This document shows, in pieces, positions 17,998 through 25,497 of a stretch of 27,210 nt of DNA. Within the stretch, counting starts at the first letter, position 1. Every line of letters starts with the position of its first letter. The notes under the pieces were generated by a model that was not told the origin of the DNA, did no database searches, and worked only from the letters and a program-made list of their open reading frames with translations. The position numbers were made by a program, and so were the translations under genes. The DNA is from Cryomorphaceae bacterium (GTDB taxonomy: Bacteria > Bacteroidota > Bacteroidia > Flavobacteriales > Schleiferiaceae), in contig JABMNC010000049.1 of assembly GCA_013205365.1 (NCBI GenBank), positions 1 through 27,210 of the forward strand, written 5' to 3'.

Positions 17998-18020
17998 TTA
18001 GGCGGACTTTCCTGCCTAAA
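17998..18020 (+). terminator. possible weak terminator hairpin after msrA
   Basis: TTTAGGC pairs with GCCTAAA, and GGA/TCC can extend the stem across a one-base bulge. The hairpin lies in the 97-base gap after msrA. It is preceded by T runs but not followed by a strong one, so a termination role is uncertain. Confidence 0.35.
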
Positions 18021-18071
18021 GTTGTTCATAAGTCATAGGGTTTAAGGACCCCGAAGCCCCCTTCTTTTTTG

Positions 18072-18079
18072 TAAATTCG
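18072..18079 (+). promoter_or_regulatory. candidate -7 element of the HU/SPOR gene
   Basis: TAAATTCG is one mismatch from TAnnTTTG and ends 5 bases before the ATG at 18085, the same spacing as at aspS. The preceding T run (about 18065-18070) could also belong to upstream termination. Confidence 0.4.
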
Positions 18080-18084
18080 TAGGC

Positions 18085-19224
18085 ATGCGTCCGCTACACT
18101 ACGACTTAGAACTTCACCTCGCCTTCCTGCTTTTTCAGCAGGATAGCCTGCATGTTCCGGGCCTGGGTGTCTTCAGTGTGCGCCGCTACGGAGCCGAAAT
18201 CCAGCTCCCCGCAGGCCTTATTTTGCCTCCTGCCCGTCGCCTGTCTTTTGCGCCCGAAGCCCACGGAGACTCGAGTATTCTATTGGACCACCTTTGCAGC
18301 ATCGAGGGCTTTAGTCGTGCTGAGGCTGCCGAGGCAACAGACCTTTGCGTCGCAGAATGGAACCGGGTTCTGGACCGAGGCGATCGCCTCAACCTCATGG
18401 GCTTGGGATCGCTGCGGCGCAGCGACCATGCATGGGTTTTTAAGGCCAGCATCGAAGCCAACTTTCTGGCCGCTTCCTACGGTCTTCCCATTTTTCGTAT
18501 GGATTTGCTTCAGGCTGCCGACCAAGCTCTTGCAGCCCATTCTGACCCAGCAGCGCCACGGGTTCGGTCTTGGTACGCAGCGGCCATTGTTGCGGGTGCC
18601 CTTGGCCTTGCAGCCGTCGGAGGCAGCAAAGACGACTTTCGCGGCCTAGTTCAGTCCGCCTCCCTACGGTCCGATCTGGGTTCATGGTGGTCTTCCCAAT
18701 CTTCCTTGGTCCAAAATTTTGCAGGGGACGCCTCGTCATGGGCAAGCGATCGTTTTAAATCGATGGGTTCTTCTGAGAACGACAGCGAAGCCCCAGGCGC
18801 CGAACCAGAAGTCAAAACCTCTGAGGCTCCGCTCTCTGAGCCTGCAGCCATAGCCAAGCCAAAAGCCTTAGCAGAGCCAAAAGCCATAGCCGAGCCAAAA
18901 GCCATAGCCGAGCCAAAGGCCGAGCCTAAGGCCGAGAGGCCCAGCGTACCCGAGACGGTGGAATCACCTACCGCGAAGGCGGAATCGCCAAACGCTGAGC
19001 CAGCAGGGAACTATGCGCTCATCGTCGGAGCCTTCTCTGATAAAGCCAATGCCACAAGGCTGGTTGCAAGCCTTCGCAAAGCGGGATACCCCGCTACAAT
19101 GGTCCAGTCAAGCGTTGGGCTCAACAAAGTTGCGCTGCGCACCTTCGCCAACGAGGACTCAGCCCGAAAGGCCAAGACCGAGCTGCGAGAAGACTTTCCG
19201 GCCGTTTGGATCTACCGCGAATGA
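18085..19224 (+). CDS. HU-CCDC81-type domain protein with TM segment and C-terminal SPOR domain
   Basis: A 379-residue protein. Residues 1-60 and 62-130 resemble the paired HU-like domains called CCDC81-like prokaryotic HU domains (GLGVFSVRRY and GLGSLRRSDHAW are the beta-hairpin signatures). A hydrophobic segment at about 162-180 (SWYAAAIVAGALGLAAVGG) should cross the inner membrane once. A disordered Ala/Glu/Pro/Lys linker with four hexapeptide repeats (255-278) follows, then a SPOR domain (308-379, NYALIVGAFSDKANATRLV). SPOR domains bind septal peptidoglycan lacking stem peptides, so the C-terminus is predicted periplasmic and the HU part cytoplasmic. I infer a bridge between the cytoplasm, perhaps a DNA-like or protein ligand, and the division site. 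The stop overlaps the thioesterase start as ATGA. Confidence 0.88.
   Translation: MRPLHYDLELHLAFLLFQQDSLHVPGLGVFSVRRYGAEIQLPAGLILPPARRLSFAPEAHGDSSILLDHLCSIEGFSRAEAAEATDLCVAEWNRVLDRGDRLNLMGLGSLRRSDHAWVFKASIEANFLAASYGLPIFRMDLLQAADQALAAHSDPAAPRVRSWYAAAIVAGALGLAAVGGSKDDFRGLVQSASLRSDLGSWWSSQSSLVQNFAGDASSWASDRFKSMGSSENDSEAPGAEPEVKTSEAPLSEPAAIAKPKALAEPKAIAEPKAIAEPKAEPKAERPSVPETVESPTAKAESPNAEPAGNYALIVGAFSDKANATRLVASLRKAGYPATMVQSSVGLNKVALRTFANEDSARKAKTELREDFPAVWIYRE
18847..18918 (+). repeat. four 18-base in-frame tandem repeats (AIAEPK)
   Basis: Four consecutive 18-base units of the type GCCATAGCCGAGCCAAAA encode AIAKPK, ALAEPK, AIAEPK and AIAEPK. Partial units encoding AEPK and AE follow to about 18936. 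The last two full units differ at one base, suggesting recent slippage or recombination; copy-number changes would lengthen the linker without a frameshift. Confidence 0.9.
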
Positions 19225-19748
19225 AGGCAATACCTGCCTCCGCCTCGCTCACGGTAATGACTGAGATTGTCTTGCCGAACGATACCAACAACCTGAATAA
19301 TCTTTTTGGTGGCCAGCTACTGAGTTGGATGGATCGCTGTGCAGCCATTGCGGCCCACAGGCACTGCCGTCGCACGGTGGTAACGGCCTCGGTAAACAAT
19401 GTTTCGTTTAAAGAAGCAATACCCCAAGGAGCCATCGTAACGCTCGAATCCAAAGTATCACGTGCATTCACTAGTTCCATGGAGATATGGATCGACGTGC
19501 TTATGGAAGACCCGCGCGGCAGCGGCAAGCAAACCAAGTGCAACGAGGCGATCTATACCTTTGTTGCCGTAGACGACAAGGGTCGGCCAGTTCCTATTCC
19601 GCCCCTAATGGCCGAAACCGAAGAAGAAATTCGACGGTTTGACGGAGCCCTTCGCCGCCGTCAACTGGCCTTGATTTTGGCCGGCAAGATGAAGCCCGCC
19701 GACGCCCACGAGCTGCGGTCGCTCTTTCTACCCCCAGAAAACACTTAA
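19221..19748 (+). CDS. acyl-CoA thioesterase (hotdog fold)
   Basis: A 175-residue single hotdog-domain thioesterase that hydrolyses acyl-CoA to free acid and CoA. Family signatures are NLFGGQLLSWMDRCAAIAAHRHC (the central helix, written here as NLFGGQLL then WMDRCAA), VSFKEAIPQGAIV and the AIYTFVAVDDKGRP strand, as in the YciA/BACH group. An in-frame ATG at 19206 exists, but 19221 is preferred because it overlaps the upstream stop as ATGA, a junction repeated in this window. The C-terminal 30 residues are charged and helical. The last 21 bases overlap, tail to tail, the end of the minus-strand membrane protein. The physiological acyl chain cannot be deduced. Confidence 0.92.
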   Translation: MKAIPASASLTVMTEIVLPNDTNNLNNLFGGQLLSWMDRCAAIAAHRHCRRTVVTASVNNVSFKEAIPQGAIVTLESKVSRAFTSSMEIWIDVLMEDPRGSGKQTKCNEAIYTFVAVDDKGRPVPIPPLMAETEEEIRRFDGALRRRQLALILAGKMKPADAHELRSLFLPPENT

Positions 19749-20624
19749 AAGGCCCCCAGCTAAAAGGCTAGGACCAACCAGCACGCGCATCCAGTACTTT
19801 GGCAAGTAGTCCTGCAGGTTGAGCAGCTGCGGAGTGGCAAAAACAGCCAAGACCCCGCTGGTAGCTGCGTCGGGGTGCGCAATCCGCCAAACGACCGCAA
19901 CCAGGATGCCCGACCAAGAGAGGTATAGTCCGTGACGCTTGGATCGCTTGGCCGATACCGCGGCTCGAAGGGTTTGCGGAATAGCCATTAAGAGCCAAAA
20001 GGCCAAAACCGCCTCGCCAATGCTGGGCAGGGACCATTCCAATTTTGGTTGCAGCGGCGCAATCCAGGCCAAAAAAGACTCCGGTCCGCCAATGGTCCAG
20101 CGGTAGGTTGCGATGGCTGCGGCAGGCACTAGCCAGCCCATTAGCAGCTGTAAAATTCCCCTCCCCGACCGACTCGTTCCCCAACCGATAGCCCAGAGGC
20201 TCACGATAAGAAAGTAGGAGAAGCGCACGTTCCAGAGCAAAAGGAGTCCGGTAATGAATCCTAAGTTTATGCGGCGGGTTAAGGCACTGCGGTCGTCAGA
20301 AGACATTTCGTAGGCCAAGGCCATCCAGGCTGCTGCCGCGATGGAGCCGCCCACCGTATGCCACTGAATACCCTGACGTCCGCTGCAAAGGGCAAAAGCT
20401 GCCGCAAACCAAAGCCATCCAAACAGGTAGTTCATCTTGAGGTATCGGCTTCGGTAGACGAGAATGTAGTTTAAAAACCAAGCCCCTAGGCCCGTGGAGA
20501 GAGCCAATACGACTGAAATTGGCTGCTGCATCAGCCTATTTAAAACCATGGATAGCAGCGCAGCGACGGCAACTAAAACGAGAGCGACGCCCGGATGTGC
20601 ATTGCGAAAGAGGAGTTTGGGCAT
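19728..20624 (-). CDS. polytopic membrane protein, DUF6427-like
   Basis: A 298-residue protein with about eight or nine hydrophobic segments (for example VALVLVAVAALLSMVL near 14-29 and GVLAVFATPQLLN near the C-terminus), so an integral inner-membrane protein. I do not see catalytic motifs. Size, topology and the neighbourhood with a tiny membrane protein and purD resemble the DUF6427 family of flavobacteria, where I recall the same gene set. The assignment is from memory of context, not a search. It is divergent from the 55-residue gene (45-base spacer), and its 3' end overlaps the thioesterase 3' end by 21 bases, so convergent transcripts would be antisense to each other there. Function is unknown. 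Confidence 0.75.
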   Translation of the reverse strand: MPKLLFRNAHPGVALVLVAVAALLSMVLNRLMQQPISVVLALSTGLGAWFLNYILVYRSRYLKMNYLFGWLWFAAAFALCSGRQGIQWHTVGGSIAAAAWMALAYEMSSDDRSALTRRINLGFITGLLLLWNVRFSYFLIVSLWAIGWGTSRSGRGILQLLMGWLVPAAAIATYRWTIGGPESFLAWIAPLQPKLEWSLPSIGEAVLAFWLLMAIPQTLRAAVSAKRSKRHGLYLSWSGILVAVVWRIAHPDAATSGVLAVFATPQLLNLQDYLPKYWMRVLVGPSLLAGGLLSVFWG

Positions 20625-20639
20625 GTAGTGGCGCTAGGT

Positions 20640-20647
20640 TACCTTTG
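20640..20647 (+). promoter_or_regulatory. candidate -7 element of the small membrane gene
   Basis: TACCTTTG matches TAnnTTTG exactly and lies 22 bases before the ATG at 20670. It supports that ATG over the in-frame upstream ATG at 20595, which would sit before the promoter. Confidence 0.5.
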
Positions 20648-20669
20648 GGCTTCTCAAAAGTACATTGCT

Positions 20670-20837
20670 ATGCCGCTGCGCTCCCTTTTTGAAGGAATAG
20701 GTGATTTTTTCACATGGACATTTAAAATAATGCCCCTTATTGGACCTGCAACCAACGTTGTGTTCATGTCCCTTATTGCTGGTGGTATTATCTACTGGCT
20801 TCGCGAAATGAGCAAGCACGAGAAGCAGCAGAACTAA
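20670..20837 (+). CDS. 55-residue membrane protein, DUF6341-like
   Basis: The start at 20670 gives 55 residues: an amphipathic N-terminus (MPLRSLFEGIGDFFTWTF), one hydrophobic segment (about 25-45, NVVFMSLIAGGIIYWL) and a charged tail (REMSKHEKQQN). The LFEGI start and single TM segment ending in YWL resemble the flavobacterial DUF6341 family, which I recall next to DUF6427 and purD. The longer frame from 20595 is rejected because the predicted promoter (20640) lies inside it. It is divergent from the DUF6427-like gene and convergent with purD, with only 7 bases to the purD stop. Function is unknown; coordinate use with the adjacent membrane protein is possible. Confidence 0.75.
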   Translation: MPLRSLFEGIGDFFTWTFKIMPLIGPATNVVFMSLIAGGIIYWLREMSKHEKQQN

Positions 20838-20844
20838 GCGAAGC

Positions 20845-22137
20845 TTACTTTTTTGCTGGTAGGCCGTAGATCGTTCCGATGTCGCGGCGCACTTGCTTCC
20901 CCTCAAAATTTATCTGGTCTGCGTGCGCGTAGGCTTTAGCAATGGCCTCCTCTGCACTTGAGCCCATTCCCGTAACTGCAAGTACTCTGCCTCCGTCGGT
21001 GACCAATTGACCGTCGCGCAGTGCGGTTCCGGAATGAAAAAGCAAGCTGCCCTCTGAAGCTAATTCAGAACCTACTATGGGAAGACCCTTGGGGTAATTC
21101 CCCGGATAGCCCGGCGAAGTGAGTACCACGGTTACCGCGGTTTCGGACTTTACTGCGACGGGACGGGTGTTGACGTGGCCGCGGGCAGCGTCGATCATAA
21201 GGGCCAGCAGGTCTTCGTCAAGGCGAGGCAAAACTGCCTCTGTCTCGGGATCTCCCATGCGCACGTTGTACTCGATTACTTTGGGGCCCTCTGGCGTTAG
21301 CATGAGTCCGAAAAAAATAAATCCGCAGTAGGGAATGCCCTCGGCCTGCAAGCCCTCGATGGTGGGCCGAATGATTTCGCGATGAACGACCCCAAGCACT
21401 TCGGGAATAACAAAGGGAACTGGGCTAATTGCCCCCATTCCGCCGGTGTTGGGGCCCGTCTGGCCTTCGCCCACTCGCTTGTAGTCAGTGGCTTGGGGCA
21501 AGAGCAGGTAGTTCTCGCCGTCGGTAAGCACAAAAACAGAGAACTCGGGGCCGGTAAGGTGCTCCTCGATGACCACGCGGCTTGAGGCTGGGCCAAACTT
21601 AGCTTCCCCTAGCATGGAATCAAGCTCCTTGAGGGCTTCCACTACATCGTCGAGGATCACTACGCCCTTGCCGCCCGCCAGACCGTCGGCTTTGAGGACG
21701 TAGGGGCCGTCGTAGCTCAGGACGTACATCTTGGCCGCCTCGAGCTCGTTCTTGGTGAAGCTTCGGTAGCCGGCGGTAGGGATTCCGTGGCGCTGCATGA
21801 ATGCCTTGGCAAAGTCCTTAGACCCTTCGAGCTGGGCCGCTTCGGCCTGAGGCCCAATAAAATGAATGTGCGCAAGGTTGGGATGTTCGGCAAAAAAGTC
21901 GCCCAGCCCAAGAACCAGGGGTTCCTCGGGCCCCACAAGAACTATGTGAATATCCTCGCGAATGCAGAAGTGAACAATGGCGTCGCGATCGCGCCAGTCC
22001 AGGTCGACGCAGGTTCCAAATGCTGCCATGCCGGGATTGCCAGGAGCGATAAAAAGATTGGACAGCAGCGAACTCTGGCCGATGCTCCAAGCAAAGGCAG
22101 ACTCCCTACCACCCGAGCCAAAGATGAGTACGTTCAT
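20845..22137 (-). CDS. purD: phosphoribosylamine--glycine ligase
   Basis: A 430-residue ATP-grasp enzyme that joins glycine to 5-phosphoribosylamine with ATP, step 2 of purine synthesis. Diagnostic motifs are GSGGRES (7-13), VGPEEPLVLGL, KADGLAGGKGV (ATP-grasp lysine loop), GGMGAISPVP and EYNVRMGDPETEAVLP (metal/ATP-binding). Length is normal. The usual His of GSGGREHA is Ser13 here, a mild oddity in an otherwise complete enzyme. The ATG is preceded, 4 bases away, by GACCTTTG, one mismatch from the -7 consensus. The gene is divergent from susC across a 246-base AT-rich region. PurQ is encoded about 10 kb away on the same strand, so the purine genes are scattered, not in one operon. Confidence 0.97.
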   Translation of the reverse strand: MNVLIFGSGGRESAFAWSIGQSSLLSNLFIAPGNPGMAAFGTCVDLDWRDRDAIVHFCIREDIHIVLVGPEEPLVLGLGDFFAEHPNLAHIHFIGPQAEAAQLEGSKDFAKAFMQRHGIPTAGYRSFTKNELEAAKMYVLSYDGPYVLKADGLAGGKGVVILDDVVEALKELDSMLGEAKFGPASSRVVIEEHLTGPEFSVFVLTDGENYLLLPQATDYKRVGEGQTGPNTGGMGAISPVPFVIPEVLGVVHREIIRPTIEGLQAEGIPYCGFIFFGLMLTPEGPKVIEYNVRMGDPETEAVLPRLDEDLLALMIDAARGHVNTRPVAVKSETAVTVVLTSPGYPGNYPKGLPIVGSELASEGSLLFHSGTALRDGQLVTDGGRVLAVTGMGSSAEEAIAKAYAHADQINFEGKQVRRDIGTIYGLPAKK

Positions 22138-22141
22138 GAGG

Positions 22142-22149
22142 CAAAGGTC
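22142..22149 (-). promoter_or_regulatory. candidate purD -7 element
   Basis: The minus strand reads GACCTTTG followed by CCTC and the ATG at 22137: one mismatch from TAnnTTTG and the same 4-base spacing as purQ and the ureohydrolase gene. Confidence 0.45.
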
Positions 22150-22237
22150 GGGCTAGGGCCGAGAATACCCAAGCGAGGGCAATTCCAGAATAGTAGGGCC
22201 AGAAATTTTGAAGAAGGCAACGAAAAAGGCATGATTA

Positions 22238-22271
22238 AGTGTACTAAATACACCACTAATTTTATTTAGTA
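22238..22271. promoter_or_regulatory. inverted repeats in the purD/susC intergenic region, possible operator
   Basis: TACTAAATA (22242-22250) is the exact reverse complement of TATTTAGTA (22263-22271), with a 12-base spacer. Overlapping the first arm is a smaller dyad, GTGTA-CTAAA-TACAC. The 246-base region (22138-22383) is strikingly AT-rich compared with the surrounding genes and must contain both the purD and susC promoters. A TTG at 22338-22340 upstream of TACTATAA (22362-22369) is a weak susC promoter candidate. The dyads could bind a PUL regulator or form a hairpin. Confidence 0.4.
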
Positions 22272-22383
22272 ACTTCTGATTTACAATTATTTAACTAAAA
22301 CCATGGGTCTCCCTTAGACTTAATTTTTTAGATTAACTTGCCCAATGTTAATGGTACTTTTTACTATAAGATATTCCGTCACA

Positions 22384-25300
22384 ATGAAAAAGAGTTTAGT
22401 TGGTCTGCTTTCTGCGCTGCTTCTAATCCTAGCCCCAACTGCCCAGGGTCAGGTTAAGAATCAAGAAATTCAAGGATCCGTGGTAGAATTTGGGGTCGAA
22501 GCCGCCATTCCCAACGCAGTAATTAGCCTCGCCTCGGGCGGCAAAGTGCTTACAACCACCGATGCTCAAGGAAGGTTTAGAATTTTAGCAGCTGCGGGAG
22601 TCAACCTGCGCGTCAGGGCCCTCGGCTACACCGACATGGTGGTTGCCGCTCGCGATGGAATGCGCGTAGCGCTCCGCGCGGAAACTACGGAGCTCGACGA
22701 AATCGTCGTGGTTGGTTTTGGTACGCAAAAAAAGAGCAACGTCACCGGATCCATTGCTCAGGTTAAGGCCAAAGACCTCGAAAGCATGAGTCTTTTTCGT
22801 GTGGAGCAGGCCCTCCAGGGGCGAACCGCAGGAGTTCAGGTAACCCAAAGTTCCGGCCAGCCTGGGGCTGGGAGCGTGGTCCGCATTCGCGGAACGGCAT
22901 CGATTAACGGGTCCGACCCTCTATATGTAGTGGACGGTGTGGTTATCGGTGGCGGCATCGACTACCTGAACCCCAACGATATTGAAACGATTGAAGTGCT
23001 TAAGGATGCCGCGTCCGCAGCAATTTATGGGGCACGCGGTGCTAACGGCGTAATTATCGTAACCACCAAAAGCGGTAAAGGAGTCGCTGGGCAGATGAAC
23101 GTAACGGTGTCGGGATACCGAGGGCTGCAAAACCCCTGGCGCAAGGTTTCGGCGCTGAATGCCACCGAATACGCCACCCTTCAAAACGAAATGGCCGGTG
23201 CGGCCGGGCAAGTGATTCCCTACGCAGACCCCCGCTCCCTCGGTGAGGGAACCGACTGGCAAGATGCGATATTCAACCGCAACGCTCCCGTGGAGGCCCT
23301 CGACGTTAGTATGTCGCAGAGCAGCAAGGACGGCAGCTATTTTGCCTCGGTGGGCCGCTTTCGCCAAGAAGGAATTGTTGCTCCAGGGCGTTCCAATTTT
23401 GAGCGGATTACGGCCCGACTGAATACCACCAACCAGGTGCACCGGGCCATCAAGGTGGGAATGAGCACGGCCTACACCCACAACACGAGCCAGTCCGTGG
23501 CCGAAAACACCGAATTCGGTTCGCCACTGGGCCGAGCGCTGAACATGGACCCCCTCACGCCAGTCTACGAGACCAATCCCCAGCTTCTCAGTGGGTCACC
23601 CTATACCGTGGGCGGAGTACTGCGCCGCAATTTGGTCCGCGACCAAGGCGGAATTTATGCCGTTTCACCCCGGGTAACCAGCGAAGTGGTGAATCCCCTG
23701 GCGGCACTGCTTACCAACACCAATGTGGGCTGGTCCGACAAAATCATTCACCAGTCCTATGCCGACTTGAACCTCGGCGGCGGATTCTCGGCCCGCAGCA
23801 GCATGGGTATTGATTTGGCTTTTTATGGAGGCAACGGCTTCATTCCTGCCTACTACTTGAACGCCACCAACTTCTTGGATACCAACTTGGTAACCCAAAA
23901 CTTTAACCGCGCCTTTTCTTGGATGTGGGACAACACCTTGAACTACAGCAAAGACTTCGGCGCCCACCACATTGACGCGGTTGTGGGGCACTCCGCGCAG
24001 GAGGTCAATGGCAGCTACATGGGAGGCAGCAAACGCGACGTGCCCACCGACGAATTCGGATTTGCCACCATCAGCTATGCCCGCAATGCAGAGAGCGAGC
24101 GGGTCTACGGAGGCAAGTGGGAACGCTACGCAATCGAATCCTACTTTGGCCGCGTCAACTACGACTACGACGACCGCTACCTCGCCACGGTGATTTTGCG
24201 CGGCGATGCCTCGAGCCGATTCGGACCCAACTTCCGCTGGGGTTACTTCCCTTCTATATCAACGGGCTGGAACCTCCACAAAGAAGCCTGGTGGTCCTCT
24301 GACCTGGTAACGGGGCTGAAACTTCGATTGGGCTACGGAATGAGCGGCAACGACGCCGCCGGTTCCCTGGAGTACGCCGCGACGATTTCGGGCGGACGCA
24401 ACTACAGTTTTGGCTACAACGAGTTCATGCAAAACGGTACCTCTCCTAGCCAGATTGCCAACCCAGACTTGCGTTGGGAGCGCGTAGGCCAAGCCAACCT
24501 TGGCGCGGACATTCGCTGGGGCAAGTACCTGTACACCAACATCGATTTGTACCACCGGGCAACCTACGACATGAAGACGCGTCCAGTGCTTCCCGACTAC
24601 GTGGGCAACGATGCACCCACGGCCAACGTAGGCCGCATGCTCAACATGGGCATTGACTTTGAGGCCGGGTACGACCGGAGTTTTAGCCTTGACCGCAGCA
24701 TTCGCATTGCGGGCAACGTGAGCTACCTGCGCAACGAAGTGGTCTACTTGGGCAACGATGGCGGCTACCTTCCTGGCCAGCGCTGGGGTCCCCAGGGTCT
24801 TGAAATAACCAGAATTCAAGAGGGCTTGCCCATCGGCTACTTCTTTGGCTACATGGCCGACGGGGTGTTCCAAAATTCCGCTGAAGTCGATGCGCATATC
24901 AATGCCGAGGGCGGACTCCTTCAGCCCGACGCAGTAGCTGGCGACTTTCGCTTCAAGGACGTCAACAACGACGGAATCCTCGATGCCGACGACCGAACCA
25001 TTATTGGCAACCCCACTCCGGACTTTGCCTTTGGTGCAACCCTGAACGCTCGATTTGGCGGCTGGGATGCGGTGCTCTTTTTGCAAGGGGTGGCAGGCAA
25101 CCAGATTTATAACGCTACTCGCCGCTACGACTTACCCTCGGCCAACATGAACGCTTCGGCCCTGGACCGCTGGACTGGAGAAGGAAGTTCCGACCACTAT
25201 GCCCGCCTTTCTGCACTCGATAAGAATACCAATTTTGCCCGCAGTTCCAGCTTTTATGTAGAAGACGGAAGCTTTCTGCGCATTAAAACCGCCCAGATTG

Positions 25301-25497
25301 GCTACACCCTTCCTGAGGCATTGGCCGCAAAAATCGGCTTAAAGCGCTGCCGCCTTTACTATTCTGGCATCAACCTACTCACCCTGACCAAGTACCGCGG
25401 GTTTGATCCCGAAATCGGCAACGGCTTTGGAGTTGATCGCGGAATTTACCCTCAGGCTCGCACTCATTCTATTGGATTTTCAACCTCTTTGAACTAA
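22384..25497 (+). CDS. SusC/RagA-type TonB-linked outer-membrane transporter
   Basis: I choose the ATG at 22384 over the in-frame ATG at 22345 because it begins a proper signal peptide (MKKSLVGLLSALLLILAPTAQG, then Q); the protein is 1037 residues. A CarboxypepD-reg-like domain (about 25-100), a TonB box region (ELDEIVVVGFGTQKKSNVTGSI, i.e. ELDEIVVVGFG then TQKKS), and a SusC plug (LQGRTAGVQVTQ, VRIRGTASINGSDPLYVVDG, IETIEVLKDAASAAIYGARGANGVIIVTTK) precede a 22-strand-type barrel. DVNNDGILDADD near the C-terminal third is a common SusC feature. It imports oligosaccharides or peptides through the outer membrane with its SusD partner, whose start overlaps this stop (TAATG). The ligand cannot be deduced. 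Confidence 0.96.
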   Translation: MKKSLVGLLSALLLILAPTAQGQVKNQEIQGSVVEFGVEAAIPNAVISLASGGKVLTTTDAQGRFRILAAAGVNLRVRALGYTDMVVAARDGMRVALRAETTELDEIVVVGFGTQKKSNVTGSIAQVKAKDLESMSLFRVEQALQGRTAGVQVTQSSGQPGAGSVVRIRGTASINGSDPLYVVDGVVIGGGIDYLNPNDIETIEVLKDAASAAIYGARGANGVIIVTTKSGKGVAGQMNVTVSGYRGLQNPWRKVSALNATEYATLQNEMAGAAGQVIPYADPRSLGEGTDWQDAIFNRNAPVEALDVSMSQSSKDGSYFASVGRFRQEGIVAPGRSNFERITARLNTTNQVHRAIKVGMSTAYTHNTSQSVAENTEFGSPLGRALNMDPLTPVYETNPQLLSGSPYTVGGVLRRNLVRDQGGIYAVSPRVTSEVVNPLAALLTNTNVGWSDKIIHQSYADLNLGGGFSARSSMGIDLAFYGGNGFIPAYYLNATNFLDTNLVTQNFNRAFSWMWDNTLNYSKDFGAHHIDAVVGHSAQEVNGSYMGGSKRDVPTDEFGFATISYARNAESERVYGGKWERYAIESYFGRVNYDYDDRYLATVILRGDASSRFGPNFRWGYFPSISTGWNLHKEAWWSSDLVTGLKLRLGYGMSGNDAAGSLEYAATISGGRNYSFGYNEFMQNGTSPSQIANPDLRWERVGQANLGADIRWGKYLYTNIDLYHRATYDMKTRPVLPDYVGNDAPTANVGRMLNMGIDFEAGYDRSFSLDRSIRIAGNVSYLRNEVVYLGNDGGYLPGQRWGPQGLEITRIQEGLPIGYFFGYMADGVFQNSAEVDAHINAEGGLLQPDAVAGDFRFKDVNNDGILDADDRTIIGNPTPDFAFGATLNARFGGWDAVLFLQGVAGNQIYNATRRYDLPSANMNASALDRWTGEGSSDHYARLSALDKNTNFARSSSFYVEDGSFLRIKTAQIGYTLPEALAAKIGLKRCRLYYSGINLLTLTKYRGFDPEIGNGFGVDRGIYPQARTHSIGFSTSLN

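Noticed and set aside
18847..18936. Possible CRISPR-like or regulatory direct repeats
   Set aside because: Units are 18 bases with no spacers and stay in frame, encoding a linker peptide.
20595..20669. Upstream in-frame ATG of the small membrane gene
   Set aside because: The stretch overlaps the start of the divergent gene and contains the likely promoter box.
24259..25086. 275-residue minus-strand frame inside susC
   Set aside because: The plus strand encodes a full SusC barrel with conserved motifs throughout; the antisense frame is Val/Ala/His-rich shadow.
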